Shown here one piece after another: positions 54,755 to 63,574 of a stretch of 64,000 nt of DNA (position 1 is the first letter of the stretch; each line of letters opens with the position of its first letter). The notes under the pieces were generated by a model. That model had not been told where the DNA came from, searched no databases, and saw only the letters and a list, made by a program, of their open reading frames with translations. Origin of the DNA: SG8-40 sp963792855 (GTDB taxonomy: Bacteria; Pseudomonadota; Gammaproteobacteria; Burkholderiales; Eutrophovitaceae); NCBI GenBank assembly GCA_963792855.1, contig CAWBXZ010000006.1, forward strand, positions 124,001 through 188,000. The letters are read 5' to 3'. The position numbers and the translations under genes were made by a program.

Positions 54755-54842
54755 CCGCTGACCGGCGCCCGTCACCCGTGATCGCAGCCTGTCCCTGCTG
54801 AATGCCGTCCCAAATGCACTGCCCCGATCGAATCGAGTATCC

Positions 54843-57614
54843 ATGAATAAATATATTCGTCCGATTCCTGCCGCCAGGAAGGATCGCCCCCTGCGCGAAG
54901 ACATCCGGCTGCTGGGACGGATTCTTGGCGACACCATTCGTGAGCAGGAAGGCAACAGGATCTTCAATCTTGTCGAGCGCACGCGCAAGAACTCGATCGC
55001 GTTTCAGCGCGACGGCGATGCAAAAGCGAGAAAGCAGCTCGATTCGGTCCTGAACGATCTCAATGCCGAAGACACGATCGCGGTCATTCGCTCTTACTGT
55101 TATTTTTCTCTGCTGGCGAACATCGCTGAAGACCAGCATCATATTCGCAGGCGTCGCGCCCACAGTCTCGCCGGTTCGCGTCCAAGGGAGGGCTCGATTC
55201 GACTGGCAATCGACAAGGCTCTGCAAGCGGACATTGCCATTCCGAAACTGCTCTCCTTCTTTTCCAATGCTCTGGTTGTGCCTGTGCTCACCGCCCACCC
55301 GACCGAAGTCCAGCGCAAGAGCATTCTCGATTTGCAGAAACAGATTGCCCATCTGCTCACCGAACGCGACCGGTTAAAGCTCACGCCCGAGGAAAGCGCG
55401 CTCAACGACGACTCTCTGCGCGGTGCGGTTCTGACACTGTGGCAGACGCGGATACTGCGCGAACTGCGCCTGACCGTCGAGGACGAGATTGAAAATGGTT
55501 TGTCCTTCTATCAGCACACGTTCCTGTCACAGTTGCCGCGGCTCTACGGCGAAGTCGAGGACATGCTGGCCGCCGAAGGCGGGACGGTGCCGTTGAGCGC
55601 CACATTTTTGCGCATGGGAAGCTGGATAGGGGGGGATCGCGATGGCAATCCCTACGTGACTCACACGGTGATGCAACATGCGCTGGCGCAACATAGCGCA
55701 ACGATTCTGGATTTCTACCTCGATGAATTGCACAAACTGGGAGGTGAACTGTCCCAGTCGGTGCGGATCGTTGAAGTCACGCCAAGGCTCGAGGCCCTTG
55801 CCGGGCAATCGCCCGACGAGTCCTTGCACCGGCGCGATGAGCTTTACCGCAGAGCGCTGATCGGCATCTACGCGCGCTTGTTTGCGACTGCGCGCTCACT
55901 GGGGTTGCGGCCGAAACCGCGCCGGGCGGCCGGTGATACCCGTGCCTACGAGAGCCCGACGGAGTTTGCAAATGAACTGGCGTTGGTTGCCGAGTCCCTG
56001 GCGTTGAACGGTAGCGGCCGCATCGCGCGCGGACGTCTGCGCGCACTGCGCCGGGCGGTTGACGTGTTCGGTTTCCATCTGGCAACGCTCGATATGCGAC
56101 AACACTCCGGCGTTCACGAGTCGGCGGTCGACGAATTGTTTTTGCGCGGCGCCGGGCAGCGCGGTTACTCCGAACTCGGCGAAAAGGAGCGTTGTGACTG
56201 GCTGCTGCGGGAACTGAAGGTGCCGCGCCCTTTGCGCTCCCGGTTCATCGACTACAGTGACTCGACCTGGAAAGAGCTGCAAATTATCGATACGGCGGCG
56301 GAGTTGCGCCGGCGTTACGGTAAGGACGCCATGGCAAATTACATCGTTTCCATGACCAATGGCGTGAGCGACCTGCTTGAAGTCGCGCTGCTGCTGAAGG
56401 AATCGGGGTTGCTCATTCCGGGGCTGGAACCCCGGCTTCATCTCAATTTGATTCCCCTGTTCGAAACGATCGATGACTTGCGCAATTCGGCACAGGTGAT
56501 GGACACGTTGTTCAGCGAACCGTACTACCGCGCGATGCTGAAAAGCCGCGGCGACGTGCAGGAAGTCATGCTGGGGTATTCGGATAGCAACAAGGATGGC
56601 GGATTTCTGACTGCAAACTGGGAGCTTTACAAGGCGGAAGTGGAACTCGTCAAAGTGTTCGCCCGTCACAACGTCGCATTGCGCTTGTTCCATGGTCGTG
56701 GCGGCACTGTCGGTCGTGGCGGGGGGCCAAGCTACAACGCTATTCTTTCGCAACCGCCCGGCAGTGTGGCCGGACAGATACGCATCACGGAACAGGGCGA
56801 AGTCATAGCGAGCAAGTATTCCGACCCGGGCATTGGACGGCGTAATCTGGAGACGCTGGTTGCCGCAACGCTGGAAGCGACCCTGCTGGCCTCGGACGAC
56901 CACAGTCACGACCATCCAGGCTATTACGATGCGCTTGAAGCAATGAGTGGCGATGCCTACGCCGCTTATCGGGCGCTGGTTTATGAAACACCCGGTTTCG
57001 TCGAGTTTTTCCGTGCGGCAACACCGATTGCCGAAATTGCCGACCTGAATGTTGGCAGCCGCCCGGCGTCACGCCGCAAGTCGGATCGAATCGAAGATTT
57101 GCGTGCGATACCCTGGGTGTTTTCCTGGTCGCTGGCGCGCATCATGTTGCCCGGGTGGTACGGCTTTGGTTCCGCCGTCGACCAATGGGTTTCCAGGGAA
57201 GGCGACGCGGGCGTGGTGTTATTGCAGGAAATGTACGCGAAGTGGCCTTTCTTTCATGCCCTGCTGTCGAACATGGACATGGTGCTTGCGAAAAGCGATA
57301 TCGGCATTGCGTCACGCTATGCCGAGCTGGTGAGTGACGCGGATCTGAGACAGCGCATCTTCTCCAGTATCGAGCAGGAGTGGCACCGCACCGTGCACTG
57401 GCTACTGACCATTACCGGGCAGCGGTCACTCCTGGAGTCCAATCCTGCTCTGGCGAGGAGCCTGCAAAGTCGTTCACCCTATATCGATCCGCTGAATCAC
57501 CTTCAGGTCGACCTGTTACGCGACTATCGCAAAGGGGAGGCGGATGACAGCCTGAAGCGGGCGATACTGTTGACAATAAACGGCATCACTGCCGGACTCA
57601 GAAACAGCGGCTAG
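54843..57614 (+). CDS. ppc: Phosphoenolpyruvate carboxylase
   Basis: Ppc (923 residues) makes oxaloacetate from PEP and bicarbonate to refill the TCA cycle. Both active-site signatures are intact: VLTAHPTEVQRKS (catalytic His at about residue 156) and VMLGYSDSNKDGG at about 575-587, plus the FHGRGGTVGRGGGP loop. The C-terminus ends TINGITAGLRNSG, the conserved allosteric end. The ATG has only weak upstream purines. It converges with the ferredoxin-reductase gene 19 bp downstream. Confidence 0.97.
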   Translation: MNKYIRPIPAARKDRPLREDIRLLGRILGDTIREQEGNRIFNLVERTRKNSIAFQRDGDAKARKQLDSVLNDLNAEDTIAVIRSYCYFSLLANIAEDQHHIRRRRAHSLAGSRPREGSIRLAIDKALQADIAIPKLLSFFSNALVVPVLTAHPTEVQRKSILDLQKQIAHLLTERDRLKLTPEESALNDDSLRGAVLTLWQTRILRELRLTVEDEIENGLSFYQHTFLSQLPRLYGEVEDMLAAEGGTVPLSATFLRMGSWIGGDRDGNPYVTHTVMQHALAQHSATILDFYLDELHKLGGELSQSVRIVEVTPRLEALAGQSPDESLHRRDELYRRALIGIYARLFATARSLGLRPKPRRAAGDTRAYESPTEFANELALVAESLALNGSGRIARGRLRALRRAVDVFGFHLATLDMRQHSGVHESAVDELFLRGAGQRGYSELGEKERCDWLLRELKVPRPLRSRFIDYSDSTWKELQIIDTAAELRRRYGKDAMANYIVSMTNGVSDLLEVALLLKESGLLIPGLEPRLHLNLIPLFETIDDLRNSAQVMDTLFSEPYYRAMLKSRGDVQEVMLGYSDSNKDGGFLTANWELYKAEVELVKVFARHNVALRLFHGRGGTVGRGGGPSYNAILSQPPGSVAGQIRITEQGEVIASKYSDPGIGRRNLETLVAATLEATLLASDDHSHDHPGYYDALEAMSGDAYAAYRALVYETPGFVEFFRAATPIAEIADLNVGSRPASRRKSDRIEDLRAIPWVFSWSLARIMLPGWYGFGSAVDQWVSREGDAGVVLLQEMYAKWPFFHALLSNMDMVLAKSDIGIASRYAELVSDADLRQRIFSSIEQEWHRTVHWLLTITGQRSLLESNPALARSLQSRSPYIDPLNHLQVDLLRDYRKGEADDSLKRAILLTINGITAGLRNSG

Positions 57615-57633
57615 TTCCCGACCTGTGCGCGGC

Positions 57634-58668
57634 CTAACCAGCTGCAGGAGTCGGATCGACAGAGGGCGTAAATGCGTCGGAGAAAAACTCCCCTTCGGGC
57701 AGCCCGCACTGCGTGGTGAAATCGCGATGTGCCGCCTCAACCATCAGAGGTGTGCCGCAGGCGTAAACCTGGTAGGCAGACATGTCGGGAAAATCTTCCA
57801 TCACGGCCTGGTGCACCAGGCCGCTGCGGCCTGTCCAGTTGTCCTCGGGAAATGCATCCGATATGACCGGAATGAAAGTGAGGTTGGTGTGTTCCTGCTG
57901 CCATTGACCGGCCAACTCTCCCATGTAGATATCCTGCGGCCTGCGTCCGCCCCAGTAAAGAGTCATCGGCCGCTCGATACCGACGTGCAAGGCATGCTCG
58001 ATGATGCTTTTGATCGGCGCGAAGCCGGTGCCGCTGGCAACCAGAATCATGGGTTTGTCGGAGTCTTCCTGCAGAAAAAACGTCCCGAGCGGTCCTTCGA
58101 ATCGCAGGATGTCTTTTTCCTTCATGCGTCCGAAAACGAATTCGGTGAACGCTCCGTGTGCCATGTTGCGCACGTGCAACTCAACAAACTCGTCGTCGTG
58201 CGGCGGGTTCGCCATTGAATAGCTGCGGCGCTTGCCGTCTCTGAGCAGTATGTCAATGTATTGTCCGGCAAGAAACTGCAAGCGTTCGTTGGCAGGGAGT
58301 TTCAGTTTAAGCACCATGACGTCTTCAGCCGCTTTGTGCATGTGCTGCACACGGCAAGGCAGCCGCCGCACTTCCAGTTCTGCCACACCACTAATTTCGC
58401 GCGCTTCGATAACGAGATCGCTGGTCGGCCTGGCCTGGCAGAACAGGGCGTAGCCAGCCTGTTTCTCGAACTCCGCAAGCGCCGCGGGCTGCGGGTTGCC
58501 ATAGTCGACGCTACCTTGCAGGATTTTTCCCTTGCACGAGCCGCACGCACCGTTGCGGCAACCGTAAGGTAGAACCAACCCCTCACGAAGTGCCGCTTCG
58601 AGCACGGTTTCGTCATCCTTGGCGGAAAATGAATGGCCGCTTGGTTCGATTTTGATTGTGAAAGGCAT
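57634..58668 (-). CDS. 2Fe-2S ferredoxin/FAD reductase (CDP-6-deoxy-delta-3,4-glucoseen reductase-like)
   Basis: A 344-residue electron-transfer flavoprotein. An N-terminal plant-type ferredoxin domain has the cluster cysteines in YGCRNGACGSCKGK and LFCQARP; then a ferredoxin-NADP reductase module with RRSYSMANPP (FAD binding) and LVASGTGFAPIKSIIEH (NAD(P)H binding), ending in the YACGTPLMVEAA region. Proteins of this type in betaproteobacteria are often annotated as CDP-glucoseen reductase, yet no deoxysugar genes are nearby, so the real acceptor is unknown. The frame continues to an ATG at 58701; start 58668 matches homologues. Confidence 0.88.
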   Translation of the reverse strand: MPFTIKIEPSGHSFSAKDDETVLEAALREGLVLPYGCRNGACGSCKGKILQGSVDYGNPQPAALAEFEKQAGYALFCQARPTSDLVIEAREISGVAELEVRRLPCRVQHMHKAAEDVMVLKLKLPANERLQFLAGQYIDILLRDGKRRSYSMANPPHDDEFVELHVRNMAHGAFTEFVFGRMKEKDILRFEGPLGTFFLQEDSDKPMILVASGTGFAPIKSIIEHALHVGIERPMTLYWGGRRPQDIYMGELAGQWQQEHTNLTFIPVISDAFPEDNWTGRSGLVHQAVMEDFPDMSAYQVYACGTPLMVEAAHRDFTTQCGLPEGEFFSDAFTPSVDPTPAAG

Positions 58669-58737
58669 TGTCCGGTTTACCTCAGTGACTCGAATGCGCA
58701 CCCACGCGCGGGTGACAAGTTCCCCTAGAATACAAAT

Positions 58738-59610
58738 ATGCGAAGACTGCTAATTGTAGGTTGTGGCGACATTGGCTTGCGCCTGGCGCAATTGGTGCGC
58801 GGGCGCTGGCGCGTCTATGCGCTGTCGAGGTCGCAACGTCACCACGAAGCCCTGCGTGCTCTTGGGGTAACGCCTGTCGTCGCGGATCTCGACCGCCCTG
58901 AAACGCTTGAGCGCCATGCCGGGTTTGCGCACGATGTCATCCATCTCGTCCCGCCGCCAGCCATTGGCTCGCGGGACACTCGCACCGTGAATCTTGTCCG
59001 CGCTCTGGCAAAGGGCGGCAGCATACCACAGCGCCTTGTCTACATGAGCACCAGCGGTGTCTACGGTGACTGCGCCGGAGCGCTTGTAGTGGAATCCCGG
59101 CCGACCATGCCGAACTCGGACCGTGCGAGGCGCAGAGCGCACGCGGAGGGTGTGTTGCGCGCCTGGGGGGCGGATAGCGGAACGCATGTTACCGTGCTGC
59201 GCGTGCCGGGCATCTATGCCTCGGAGAGGCTGCCGATTGCGCGGCTGAAATCCGGCACCCCGGCGCTGGCCGCGGATCAGGATGCTTACACCAACCACAT
59301 CCACGCGGATGATCTTGCGCGTATCGTCCTTGCCGCCCTGAATCGCGGTAAAGGCGGGCGGACCTACAACGCCTCGGACGATTCGATGATGAAGATGGGA
59401 GATTATTTCGACCTTGTGGCGGACCGGTTCGGTTTGCCGCACCCGCCGCGCGTGAGTTGGCAGCGCGCACAGGAGACGGTTCCGGAAACGTTGCTGTCGT
59501 TCATGCGCGAGTCGAGGCGCCTGTCAAACGCGCGTCTGAAAAAGGAGTTACGTGTGCGTTTGCGCTATCCCTCGGTCCATGAGGGAATCGCAGCAGCCCG
59601 TCCCGCATGA
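58738..59610 (+). CDS. NAD(P)-dependent epimerase/dehydratase-like protein
   Basis: A 290-residue extended-SDR-like protein. It starts RLLIVGCGDIGLRLAQLV (GxGxxG nucleotide site) and contains YMSTSGVYGDC, where the Tyr is in place but the usual YxxxK lysine is missing, plus ITHADDLA-like NHIHADDLARIV. Related proteins are annotated as YeeZ-like epimerases; the catalytic state is uncertain. A -10-like TAGAAT ends only seven bases before the ATG, which would give a nearly leaderless mRNA. Its stop overlaps the cutA ATG. Confidence 0.82.
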   Translation: MRRLLIVGCGDIGLRLAQLVRGRWRVYALSRSQRHHEALRALGVTPVVADLDRPETLERHAGFAHDVIHLVPPPAIGSRDTRTVNLVRALAKGGSIPQRLVYMSTSGVYGDCAGALVVESRPTMPNSDRARRRAHAEGVLRAWGADSGTHVTVLRVPGIYASERLPIARLKSGTPALAADQDAYTNHIHADDLARIVLAALNRGKGGRTYNASDDSMMKMGDYFDLVADRFGLPHPPRVSWQRAQETVPETLLSFMRESRRLSNARLKKELRVRLRYPSVHEGIAAARPA

Positions 59611-59945
59611 ATACAGACGCCGGCAAGTACCTCCTGGTGCTGACCAATCTGCCCGATCACGATACTGCCATCGAGCTTGCTAAATCGTTGGTTGGCAAAC
59701 GGCTTGCGGCGTGTGTGAACGTGCTCGATGGTTGCTCTTCCGTTTATCGATGGCAGGACGGCATTCAGACGGAGCGGGAAGTTCCCCTGCTGATCAAGAC
59801 GCATGTCGACCGTTATCCGGCCTTGCAGCAGGCGATTGTCGACTCGCATCCCTATGAACTCCCGGAAATTGTCGCCGTCCCGTTTGAACGGGGATTCGAG
59901 CCCTATCTCCAGTGGGTCTCGGCGGGTCTGGATCTTTCCGGCTAA
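59607..59945 (+). CDS. cutA: Divalent-cation tolerance protein CutA
   Basis: A 112-residue trimeric PII-like fold protein. It has LLVLTNLPDHDTAIELAKSLVGKRLAACVNV, the YRWQDGIQTEREVPLLIKT strand and SHPYELPEIVAVP, all characteristic of CutA. Role in copper tolerance in E. coli is disputed. First gene in a run cutA-nDsbD-tlpA; the ATG overlaps the preceding stop by four bases. Confidence 0.95.
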   Translation: MNTDAGKYLLVLTNLPDHDTAIELAKSLVGKRLAACVNVLDGCSSVYRWQDGIQTEREVPLLIKTHVDRYPALQQAIVDSHPYELPEIVAVPFERGFEPYLQWVSAGLDLSG

Positions 59946-59980
59946 CGGCCGGTCGAAAGCAAGCTGAAGGGGATTCGTTA

Positions 59981-60439
59981 ATGTTGCTGCAATCGCTGAA
60001 GATGCTGGTGCTGCTGCTCGCGCTGACGGCGCCATCCCGGGCCGATGACGAGTTTCTCGATCCGGAAGACGCATTCCGTTTTTCCGCAAGCCTGGTCTCG
60101 CCCGGGATGTTCGAAGTCCGATATGTCATCGCTGACGGCTACTACATGTACCTCGACCGCTTTCGGTTTGACGTCGAGCCCGGCGTGATCGTCCTGGGTG
60201 ATCCGCAGTTTCCTGCCGGGCAGTGGCACGAGGACGAGTTTTTTGGCCGTAGCCAGGTCTTTCGCGGCCAGGTGACAATCGGAATACCGTTCGTATCCAG
60301 CGCGCATGGTGGCGGCACGATACGGCTTACCGCCGTGTCGCAGGGCTGCGCCGACGCGGGCATCTGTTATTTGCCAACGGAACAGTCCATGGATTTTGAG
60401 CTCATAGGCTCGTTCGGCGCGCCGCCCGTCACACGATGA
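59981..60439 (+). CDS. Stand-alone DsbD N-terminal (DsbD-alpha) domain protein
   Basis: A 152-residue periplasmic protein: signal peptide (residues 1-20, MLVLLLALTAPSRA), then an immunoglobulin-like fold that matches only the N-terminal domain of DsbD. The redox pair is in QGCADAGICYLP (C-x5-C, as in DsbD Cys103/Cys109), and the YYMYLDRFRF cap-loop region is present. The eight-helix membrane domain and C-terminal thioredoxin domain of DsbD are absent; the gene ends with its own stop and overlaps the TlpA gene by four bases. TlpA or another transporter could supply electrons. Confidence 0.87.
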   Translation: MLLQSLKMLVLLLALTAPSRADDEFLDPEDAFRFSASLVSPGMFEVRYVIADGYYMYLDRFRFDVEPGVIVLGDPQFPAGQWHEDEFFGRSQVFRGQVTIGIPFVSSAHGGGTIRLTAVSQGCADAGICYLPTEQSMDFELIGSFGAPPVTR

Positions 60440-60954
60440 GTCGTGCCGTCCAGGTGTTGCTGTTCGTTGCCGTGATGCTGGCAGCCGGCGTTGGCGGTTA
60501 CTGGCTCAGCGGACCACCCAGGCCGGGGGCGGTTGATGTCGGACCGATGCTCGAAGCGAGCTTGCCCGACCTGTCTGGCACACCGCAGACAATCGGCAAT
60601 TGGGGCGGAAAGGTGCTTGTGGTCAACTTCTGGGCGACATGGTGTCCGCCCTGCCTGGAAGAGATTCCCCACTTCGTGCGGATGCAGGAACGCCTGGGCG
60701 GGCAAGGGTTGCAGTTCATTGGCATCGCCATTGACGAGCCCGAAAAAGTCCGGGCGTTCGCGCAGAGAAATGCGATCAACTACCCCATCATGATTGGGCA
60801 GCTTGACGCCATCGAGCTTTCGAAATCGGCAGGAAACAAGGCCGGAGGATTGCCTTACACCTTGATTCTGGATCGCTCGGGCAGGGTGGTGAGTCAGCAC
60901 TACGGCGGGCTAACTGAGGAAATACTGCAGCCGATTTTCGACGATCTGCTGTGA
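60436..60954 (+). CDS. TlpA/ResA-family thioredoxin-like protein
   Basis: A 172-residue membrane-anchored periplasmic thioredoxin. N-terminal helix (VQVLLFVAVMLAAGVGGYWL, probably uncleaved), then VVNFWATWCPPCLEEIPHFV with the CPPC active site at about residues 72-75, and the cis-Pro in GGLPYTLILDRSG. This is the TlpA/AhpC-TSA type used to reduce cytochrome c or copper-site thiols. Overlap with the nDsbD gene implies they form a redox pair; that is inference. Confidence 0.92.
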   Translation: MSRAVQVLLFVAVMLAAGVGGYWLSGPPRPGAVDVGPMLEASLPDLSGTPQTIGNWGGKVLVVNFWATWCPPCLEEIPHFVRMQERLGGQGLQFIGIAIDEPEKVRAFAQRNAINYPIMIGQLDAIELSKSAGNKAGGLPYTLILDRSGRVVSQHYGGLTEEILQPIFDDLL

Positions 60955-61161
60955 AAATCGCTAGAAAGAAGCGGTTAATGTAGCGATCTCCTTCGATAAG
61001 GACGGCTTCGTGTTTCTTTAGCCAGCCTTTCCCGAATCGCCGCAAGACCGGCTGTCCAATCGAGGCCAGACCGTGTCGTTATCCCGGTCAAACCAACACG
61101 GCACGCTGTTCGTGTCGCTAAATCTGGACAATTTGCAGCGATCTGCGGCAAACTTGCCGCC

Positions 61162-61653
61162 ATGAACTCGACGCGATCAAAGTCGGCACAGACACGAAGC
61201 CGCCGCCAGGCCGGCCATGTGCTCGTGATCCACGGACCCAATCTGAATTTACTGGGCAGCCGCGAACCGGAAGTCTATGGTGCGGAGACGCTCGACATGA
61301 TCAACCGCAGACTGACTACCGCCGCCAAGGATGCCGGCATCCGGCTCTCGGTCTACCAGAGCAATTCCGAAGGCGATCTGGTGGATCGCGTGCAGGCGGC
61401 CCGCGACGAAGCGGTCGGTTTCATCGTTATCAATCCGGCTGCGTACACGCACACCAGCGTCGCGTTGCGAGATGCGCTGGCGGCAGTCGCGATTCCCTAC
61501 ATTGAAGTTCATCTGTCCAATGTCCACGCGCGCGAAGCATTTCGGCACCGTTCGTATTTCAGCGACCGGGCCGTTGGCGTGATCTGTGGCCTGGGTTCGG
61601 CCGGATACGATACCGCGCTGGATTTCGCGATCCGGCAATTAGGAAAGGGTTGA
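61162..61653 (+). CDS. aroQ: 3-dehydroquinate dehydratase, type II
   Basis: Type-II dehydroquinase (163 residues, dodecameric), third step of the shikimate pathway; the second-step gene aroB is at the other end of the window. Conserved elements: VIHGPNLNLLGSREPEVYG (catalytic Arg and Tyr), SNSEGDLVDRVQAA, INPAAYTHTSVALRDAL, EVHLSNVHAREAFRHRS. The first 18 residues (NSTRSKSAQTRSRRQAG) are basic and extra to the family, so translation may begin later, although no better start is apparent. accB follows within three bases. Confidence 0.95.
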   Translation: MNSTRSKSAQTRSRRQAGHVLVIHGPNLNLLGSREPEVYGAETLDMINRRLTTAAKDAGIRLSVYQSNSEGDLVDRVQAARDEAVGFIVINPAAYTHTSVALRDALAAVAIPYIEVHLSNVHAREAFRHRSYFSDRAVGVICGLGSAGYDTALDFAIRQLGKG

Positions 61654-61655
61654 GT

Positions 61656-62129
61656 ATGGATCTGCGAAAGCTGAAAAAGCTCATTGATCTGGTGCAGGAG
61701 TCCGGCATTGCCGAGCTTGAGATCAGCGAGGGGGAAGAAAAAGTCCGAATCAACCGGCTCGGCTCGGCCGCGCAGCCGGGTACGATGCCAATGCCGGCGG
61801 CAGTGAGTAGCTTCGCCGCTGCGGCGCCACCCGCTGCGGCGGCGGGTGGCGCCACGGCAGCCGCGCCCGAACCAGGCGCTGCGGAGCAAGCCGATGGTCA
61901 TACCGTCAAATCGCCGATGGTCGGCATTTTCTACCGTTCCTCATCCCCCGGAGCAGGTGCTTTTGTCGAGGTAGGCCAATCGGTCAACGCTGGCGATACC
62001 CTATGCATTATCGAGGCAATGAAGTTGCTCAACGAGATCGAAGCCGAAGTCAGCGGAACGGTAAAGGCAATCCTTGTCGACAATGGCCAGCCAGTTGAAT
62101 ACGGTCAGCCGCTGTTCCTGATCGGGTGA
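61656..62129 (+). CDS. accB: Acetyl-CoA carboxylase biotin carboxyl carrier protein
   Basis: BCCP (157 residues) carries biotin between AccC and the carboxyltransferase in fatty acid synthesis. N-terminal LRKLKKLIDLVQESGIAELEI, a flexible Ala/Pro/Gly linker (residues 45-78), and the biotinyl domain with the modified Lys in IIEAMKLLNEIEAEVSG at about residue 123 and the thumb region FYRSSSPGAG. ATG 61656 after AGGAAAGGG is preferred to a TTG six bases upstream. accC follows after 69 bp. Confidence 0.96.
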   Translation: MDLRKLKKLIDLVQESGIAELEISEGEEKVRINRLGSAAQPGTMPMPAAVSSFAAAAPPAAAAGGATAAAPEPGAAEQADGHTVKSPMVGIFYRSSSPGAGAFVEVGQSVNAGDTLCIIEAMKLLNEIEAEVSGTVKAILVDNGQPVEYGQPLFLIG

Positions 62130-62198
62130 GGAGCCAGGTGCAGGCTCAACGGTGCCGCGCGGTGGTGACCGATTTCCAATACAGACTGTCTGAGCTGG

Positions 62199-63554
62199 AT
62201 GTTTAAGAAAATACTGATCGCCAACCGGGGCGAAATCGCGTTGCGTGTGCAGCGAGCGTGTCGGGAAATGGGAATCCGGACCGTCGCCGTGCATTCCGAG
62301 GCCGATGCGGAGGCGAAGTACGTTCGATTGGCCGATGAGTCGGTTTGTATAGGACCCGCTGCGAGCGCGGATTCCTATCTGAACATACCGGCGATCATCA
62401 GCGCGGCCGAAGTGACGGACGCCGAGGCGATTCACCCCGGCTACGGGTTCCTGTCGGAAAACGCCGACTTCGCGGAGCGGGTGGAGAAAAGCGGCTTTGT
62501 GTTCATCGGGCCGCGTGCCGAAACGATCCGGCTGATGGGGGACAAGGTCAGCGCGAAGCAGGCGATGATCAAGGCCGGCGTTCCAGTGGTGCCGGGCAGC
62601 GAAGGAGCATTGCCTGCGGACGGCCAGGAAATCATCAAGATAGCCCGCAAGATCGGTTACCCGGTCATCATCAAGGCCGCAGGTGGCGGTGGCGGCCGGG
62701 GAATGCGGGTGGTTCATACGGAAGCCGCGCTTGTCAACGCGGTGACGATGACGCGTCAGGAAGCGCAAACGGCTTTCGGAAACCCCACGGTCTACATGGA
62801 GAAGTTTCTCGAATTTCCCCGCCATGTCGAGATACAGGTGCTCGCCGACGAGCACAGAGGCGCGGTGTATCTTGGTGACCGCGACTGTTCACTGCAAAGG
62901 CGCCATCAAAAAGTCATCGAGGAAGCGCCGGCGCCGTTCATTTCACCGAAGGAGCGGGTGCGTATCGGGGAACGTTGCGCGGAAGCATGCCGGAAGATCA
63001 GGTATCGGGGCGCCGGAACGTTCGAGTTTCTGTATGAGAAGGGCGAGTTCTTTTTTATCGAAATGAATACCCGGGTCCAGGTGGAACATCCGGTTACCGA
63101 ACTGATCACCGGCATTGACATCGTGAAGAGCCAGATCAGGATTGCCGCCGGAGAAAGACTCGGGTTTCGTCAAAAGGATATCGTCTTCCGCGGGCATGCA
63201 ATCGAATGCCGCATAAATGCCGAGCATCCATACAAGTTCACTCCGTCGCCAGGGCGCATCACTGCGTTACACATGCCGGGCGGTCCCGGCATCCGGGTCG
63301 ACTCTCATGTCTATCAGAATTATTTTGTTCCTCCGCATTACGATTCGCTCATTGGCAAAGTGATCGCTTATGGCGATACGCGCGAACAGGCACTGGCACG
63401 CATGCGTGTCGCGCTTTCAGAAATGGTGGTAGAGGGCATACAGACCAATATCGCCCTGCACCAGGATCTGCTGGTCGATGGTGAATTCGCCAAAGGCGGA
63501 GTCAGTATTCACTACCTTGAGAAAAAGCTCGCCGCGGCATCAAAAGCCGAGTAG
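62199..63554 (+). CDS. accC: Acetyl-CoA carboxylase biotin carboxylase subunit
   Basis: AccC (451 residues) carboxylates biotin on AccB using ATP and bicarbonate. ATP-grasp enzyme with ILIANRGEIALRV at the start, AAGGGGGRGMRVV as the glycine-rich lid, YLGDRDCSLQRRHQKVIEEAPAP, and FIEMNTRVQVEHPVTE holding the metal and catalytic residues. Full length. Upstream of prmA by 20 bp, an arrangement common in betaproteobacteria. Confidence 0.98.
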   Translation: MFKKILIANRGEIALRVQRACREMGIRTVAVHSEADAEAKYVRLADESVCIGPAASADSYLNIPAIISAAEVTDAEAIHPGYGFLSENADFAERVEKSGFVFIGPRAETIRLMGDKVSAKQAMIKAGVPVVPGSEGALPADGQEIIKIARKIGYPVIIKAAGGGGGRGMRVVHTEAALVNAVTMTRQEAQTAFGNPTVYMEKFLEFPRHVEIQVLADEHRGAVYLGDRDCSLQRRHQKVIEEAPAPFISPKERVRIGERCAEACRKIRYRGAGTFEFLYEKGEFFFIEMNTRVQVEHPVTELITGIDIVKSQIRIAAGERLGFRQKDIVFRGHAIECRINAEHPYKFTPSPGRITALHMPGGPGIRVDSHVYQNYFVPPHYDSLIGKVIAYGDTREQALARMRVALSEMVVEGIQTNIALHQDLLVDGEFAKGGVSIHYLEKKLAAASKAE

Positions 63555-63574
63555 CGACCCGGCACGAGCAAGTC

